In this document: positions 52,501 through 58,500 of the stretch, in pieces
Layout of the letters: each line of letters opens with the position of its first letter
Position numbering within the stretch: the stretch's first letter is position 1
From: Owenia fusiformis
Taxonomy: Eukaryota; Annelida; Polychaeta; Sabellida; Oweniidae
Direction: 5' to 3'
NCBI GenBank assembly: GCA_903813345.2
Contig: CAIIXF020000001.1
Coordinates: 31,970,556 to 32,034,555 of the forward strand
Length of the DNA: 64,000 nt
Position numbers and translations under genes: made by a program
Notes under the pieces: generated by a model
Seen by the model: only the letters and a program-made list of their open reading frames with translations
Databases searched by the model: none
Told to the model about the DNA's origin: nothing

Positions 52501-55500
52501 AAGTTCATATCGTATATTAACCAGAATCTCATATACCTTCTGTGTTATTTTCTCCTTAGTTACTCCAGGGAGGAATGCAATTGTGTACCAGCTGCCTGGC
52601 TTTGGATTGGGCACCTCAAATGCTATTGTGGTGTTATCACTGCTCAGTTGGTCAAAGTGAATGAGGTTATCCCTCTCTAGGTAGAAATTGGTAGGATATG
52701 AGTTGTTAAGGTGTGTGTTAATGAGAGGATAGCTGCCATGCTGCATGTACCTGCAAAATAATATAAATGGCTTAATGATGTCTAGAGATTAGAGTCATAC
52801 ACTTGAGAAAGTTTTATCTCATCAACAGGTGTATCAATTATAAGGGATGTTCTTTGAGGTAAGCTGTTATGTCCTTCGAAACTAATATGCCACATCTTGG
52901 ATATAGCCAATACACATTGGTTTGATCCCTACGTGTCAATACACATAAATAAGTGAATACAGTAAAACTTATTGAACATATAAATATATCAAAGTGAACG
53001 CACATATACACATACTGTACATAAATCATTAGAATCAATTTATTGCATAAATCCCTTTTTATGTTCGGAAAAATGGTAAATCGCGGTTCAAATGTTTAAG
53101 ATCTAGAGTCCATTTCACTGCCTCATTTCATCAGTAGAACGGCAAAAATAAGAAATTGGGAGACCATTGTGCAATAATATATGGAAAAGTATATTCATAA
53201 TGTACATAAATGACATTTGTATATCTTGGATTGCTTCTAGTTTGGCTTATGAAGTGTGTGGCCTCTTATATTTGGATGTTTCTCTGCCATGTTATTTTCA
53301 ATAAGATAAACATGGCTGAAATTCTTCAAATTACAAGACGGCACAGGCTTATTGCACAAAAAACTAAAAAATCTGAAATATACAAATGTCATTCATGTAC
53401 ATTATGAATATACTTTTCCATATATTATTGCACAATGGTCTCCCAATTTCTTATTTTTGCCGTTCTACTGATGAAATGAAGCAGTGAAATGGACTATAGT
53501 TTATCCAATAAATCGGACCATTTGGCATTAGAAAGTCGCAATGAGATAGCATCCAATTGATAAGTAGAGCTTATCTATTCATTTAGATAAATTGTCCCAT
53601 GTCTCTATTGAAGTTTTTATGTTTTCTAATGTGAAAGCCATTCACATTAGAAAACATAAAAACTTCAATAGAGACATGGGCAATTTCAATCTAGATTGCT
53701 TGTGGAATGAAGTTATATTGCCATAGCAATTAATCATTTTGGACGTTGTTAATATATAAGGTTTAATGATGTAACAGTAGATTTACCTGTATTCATTTCA
53801 ACTGTTTTCAATTCAAATTTAGTGATCATGGATGCAGTTTGCATTTGAAACGTCTAAAACAAAAAAATTGTAATAAAGTCTGTGACAATGAACACTAATA
53901 AATGGATTTAATATTACCAGACTATGAACTTATTTAATGTGACTGTTAATGCTGCAGGCCGTCCAGCTGTCCCGCAATTTGCTTATTTGTCACACATTTG
54001 CTGGAAAATTTGAAGTCACGCCAGTTATTTACGCAAATACGCAAGCAAAAATATTCCTCTAGAAAAAGTTTTAAAGAGTAATCGACGATACAGCACAAAA
54101 CCGAATGCCGAAAAAAACGAACGCATTTCGTTTGGACTTTTCACGCGGATACCGTATATGTCACTCATTTTTCTCGAAATATTTTGTACCTACCCCCCCA
54201 ATTTCCCAGCCATTTATTCTTGCTAAATTCGGATGTACATATGCATGGAGCCTTTCTCTATATCCCCCTGAACTTTGTTCGTTGAGATAATTAATTTTAT
54301 GATTGATCTAAGACCCTCTCCCCTAACACTTTTACTTTCCTTTTTCAATCCCTACACTTTTTGAGACCCAAATACCCTCCTAATTTGAAGGTAACAAACC
54401 CCCTCCCATAAACAGAATAGCAATTTACTTCAAAGATGAAAGCATTTACTTCACAACACTGATTACTTACACATGGATTTGTCTTTTAAGACATTCCTTG
54501 TTATTAGATATGGCATTGAGATTCCACTTGGCCCTGGTAGCCTCCACAGGTACTCTAAAGTCTATCACCTTCACACTTCCATATGTGCTATACTCAAATA
54601 TCTGCACTGCTGTGTGATAATAAAGCTTAGATACACCTGAAACATATAAAAAATAATAGTGTTCCTATGTCTCTTGAAGACTTAAATTGGGACTTGAATA
54701 ACCTATAGATGTCCTACTTGCAAAATTTTGCATCACTTGATAGTAGGTAACTTAAATAGATTTTGGATATCCCCCTCCCTGTGTACTTCACCTTCCCAAC
54801 ACATCACTGTATTGAAAGTGAAGTACAAACTATACAGTCTGAAGTATGTCTTTCTTGAAATATATACTGTATTCAAAGTCACCATATTGATTTTATTAGA
54901 TGGATGAGATATGGTACTGACGTAACATATATCATGGGCATTCAACTAGATGAATGGCCATGCATACAGGGTGTTCCAAAAGTAACAGGACTGGTGCTGT
55001 CATTTTGTCAATTTTGTACTAAGTATCTTCAAATTTTCACAAATTGTACTTTGAAGTATTGCAACTTAAATTCTAAAGTTTCAGAAAAAATCATGAAATG
55101 CAGCTAGAGTTATGGTTACTATAGTAACATGACATTCCAATACCCGGGGCAACTTTTTTCCTGAAAATGTGATATCTAACATTTTTGTATTACTGAAGAA
55201 AGTATCTAATTCACCTATTATAATGCAACATTTTTTGTTTATTTTATTAGTTCCTTTGTTGTAAACGTGTTGCTATACAACTCAGATTCAAGTATAATTT
55301 CATAATGATAATAACATTTATTCAATTTCCTGGAATATCACTATGTATAACAGTCTGAACAATCCGCGGTTGAGTTTTTGAAAATACCCAATTTGAAGCC
55401 AGTCATCTACCTTGATAGCGCGCCTGCCCACAGGTCGGCATTAAAGACCATGCAGCTATAGAGGAGCTAGGTCTTGAAGTCTAAAACCATGCACCATATC

Positions 55501-58500
55501 CCTCTGATCATGCAATATCTAATTTTTACTTATATTGAGAACGGAATGCTAATCAGTGCTGTAAGACCTTTAAAGATGAGTATGATCTTCTCCAAATTGT
55601 GTAATCGACCCTGCGTGACATGTCCTCAAATGGGTTCACTCATGTGTTTGGGTCATGGATACAGAGTACTACTCTTGTACTGACCAAAGAGGAGCCTATT
55701 TTTCAAGGTAGAGGATACATAGGAATATCAAATGATGTAAAACAAATGTAATTCCCACCAGTTGTTGCATATCAACTTTGATATGGCTTGTACAAAATGA
55801 TATGGTATGTACAAAATGCTTAATGTCTTTGTAACTTTTTGCGTTGAATGTTGCCCCGGGTATTGTGATGTCATGTTACTATAGCAACCATAACTCTACC
55901 TGAGTTTCATATGTTTTGTAGAAACTTTGCAGTCTTAGTAACGATACATGAAAGTAGATTATGTAAAATTTTGAAGACGATTGGTGCATATTTAACAAAA
56001 TGCCAGCACCAGTCCTGTTACTTTTGGAACACCCTGTATATACATAAAGTAAATTCTAAAATGTCTCTAGGAAGTTCGAATGATAAAAATAAGGAAATAA
56101 TGTCATATTAAATGATGTATATAACTATCTAGGACTTATAAAACGACTTTTTGAGGATTACCATCAATTTTATTCCTTTTCATTAAAGGCACATTGTAAC
56201 ACACAGCCGACATAATGGTTCAAAAACTAAATGTAAGAAATGTTCTTTTGATTTCAAATCGAATGTCAAAGTGCTCTTATAACAAAAGTGAAAGTGTTTG
56301 GCCATTGTCAGGAATCCCCCAAAACAAATGTCACAATGAATGTCTCCATACCATCCAATGTATATTGAAGACGTTGTACTCGTAGCCTGCACTTGTGGAA
56401 ATACAATGTTATGTGACGTCATTTTCGTAACAACGATATATTTGGAGAAACCTCCCAACTCTTAGTGGATTCCAGAAATTACTTTACATTTATATACAAA
56501 TTGAGCTCTAACTAGGGTATAATAATTAACGTTCTATCATATTACCATCGCTGTATCATATTGATATTAATTTATGATAATAAACATGCAAAATGCTAAG
56601 TAACAAGCTCAAAAATGGCAATGTTATTGTTATTGAATTAATATCTCCCTTAGTAATTACACTGGACGAAACATTCTAAAAATTGCCAAAAGTAGAGGTC
56701 ATTGTAACAGCCCCCACTCCGTCAAAATTTTATCAATTTCTGTTTTCTTTACATTGTATGAAAGATGAGGGTTCACTCAAAATGTTAAAGTAGAGATCAA
56801 TATGATATGTTATTATTATTATTAAAATTTTTTATTATAGTATCACTAGTGTTAAAAGTATACATACAATGTCAAATACAATGTAAACTAAAACACTACC
56901 AGCCGGTGTCGGCTTATGAGACACTTAGGTCCTTCTACAATCTGGAACAATGTCCATTAAATAAATATACTATTCTATAATATACAATTATTGCACTGTT
57001 CAAATATAATATCAGCATGTTTTTAGAGTAAGCATTTTAAGTTGACTAGAATAAATATCTGTTGAACAGTTGTTTTGATCATTTCAGACCCTCTCAATAT
57101 TGAAGTTCCTTTTTTGCCACATTTTAAATAGAGTTGAAGCCAATAAATTTTGGATGTTTTTGTCATGCATAAGACTGATCAGTGTACCCAGGCCATCATT
57201 TGAGTTAATGTTTATATGGGGGGCTGTTACTTTAACATTGTCATAAAACTCTTTCCTGATGTCCTTATAATGTTCACATTGAATGATGCCCAGTGGTAAT
57301 TGGTTCAATGCCATGTCACCAGTTGTGTTGGGATGGTTTTTGAAATTCCTATACTTTAGATCTCCCCAAAGATTGGCGTCTGGAGAGTATGGTGGCCATA
57401 TGTTTGGGGTCCTGCATGATCGAGATAAGCTTTCGCCAGAAACTTACTTGACGTCCGTGATTTTTTCTAAGAATTTCTCCATCCAAAATGTCACTCGACT
57501 TTTTGGCAATTAAAAGTCCCTGCCTGCATTTAGTAGTCATATATTGTCATGTGCATAATTTTGAAACCATATCCTAATTATTTCACAAACCCTTTGTTGA
57601 TTCTGCCATAGTTTCCAATTTGTAAACAGCATTTAGCCTTTTTAATTGGGAACTTTTTTTAAATTTCCAAAATGGCTGCCATGTGATTCCAGAATTACCA
57701 TGAGTGTGACGTGACATCACAGTTGCTCGTTCCTAGGTAACAACAAGATCACAATTGCTCGTTTCTAGATAGCAACAAGATTTTTGATAAAATGGCACAG
57801 AATTACCCTGATTACCACGGACGTCAAGTAAGTTTCTGGCGAAAGCCGGAGCATAGATTATTTAGAGGACTGGAAACCAGAATGACCTACCTTTTTATTT
57901 CCCGAATCTCGCCTGAAATTAGCTCATCTTGGTGACTGTAACCTGTATATCTGTATTAATAGAGTCTTTTTGTATCGCATCTGGGAATGTACTAAAAACC
58001 CTTCGACCTACGACCCTTCGACCCTACGACTTACTGGGTGTCAAGAATTTTTGGAATATATTTTATTGAAAAACCCTTCGACCTCTGATTTCCCAGTCCA
58101 GTTTACTAAATGATTACGTATAGTTCCAAATTGAACTCCCTGTGCACGCAAATACGCATTTTACCTGGTAATTGTCAAGCAAAAATGTTTCAGTAGAAAA
58201 ATTTCTAAAAAGGTTCGTCTACACAGCAAAAATACGAACACCGAAAAAAAACGTACGCATTTCGTTTGGACTTTCACGCGAATTACGTATATGTCACGCA
58301 TTGCGTTCGAAATCTTTCGTCCCTACACCAACACCAACACCAACCCCACACACATTACAAATATGATGGTTATTAGACTTAGCAGAAATCTTGAGAACTC
58401 TTGAATCTCTGGTCATAAAAGGAAATGTACTAAAATGTAATAAACTTTTTAATCAGCGTCGATAGCTATTTGAAAAAGGAAAGATTGTATGATGGTATTT

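Noticed and set aside
53596-53680. Perfect hairpin considered as a microRNA precursor
   Set aside because: Forty uninterrupted pairs and a 5-nt loop are unlike animal pre-miRNAs, which have bulges and larger loops; kept only as a repeat.
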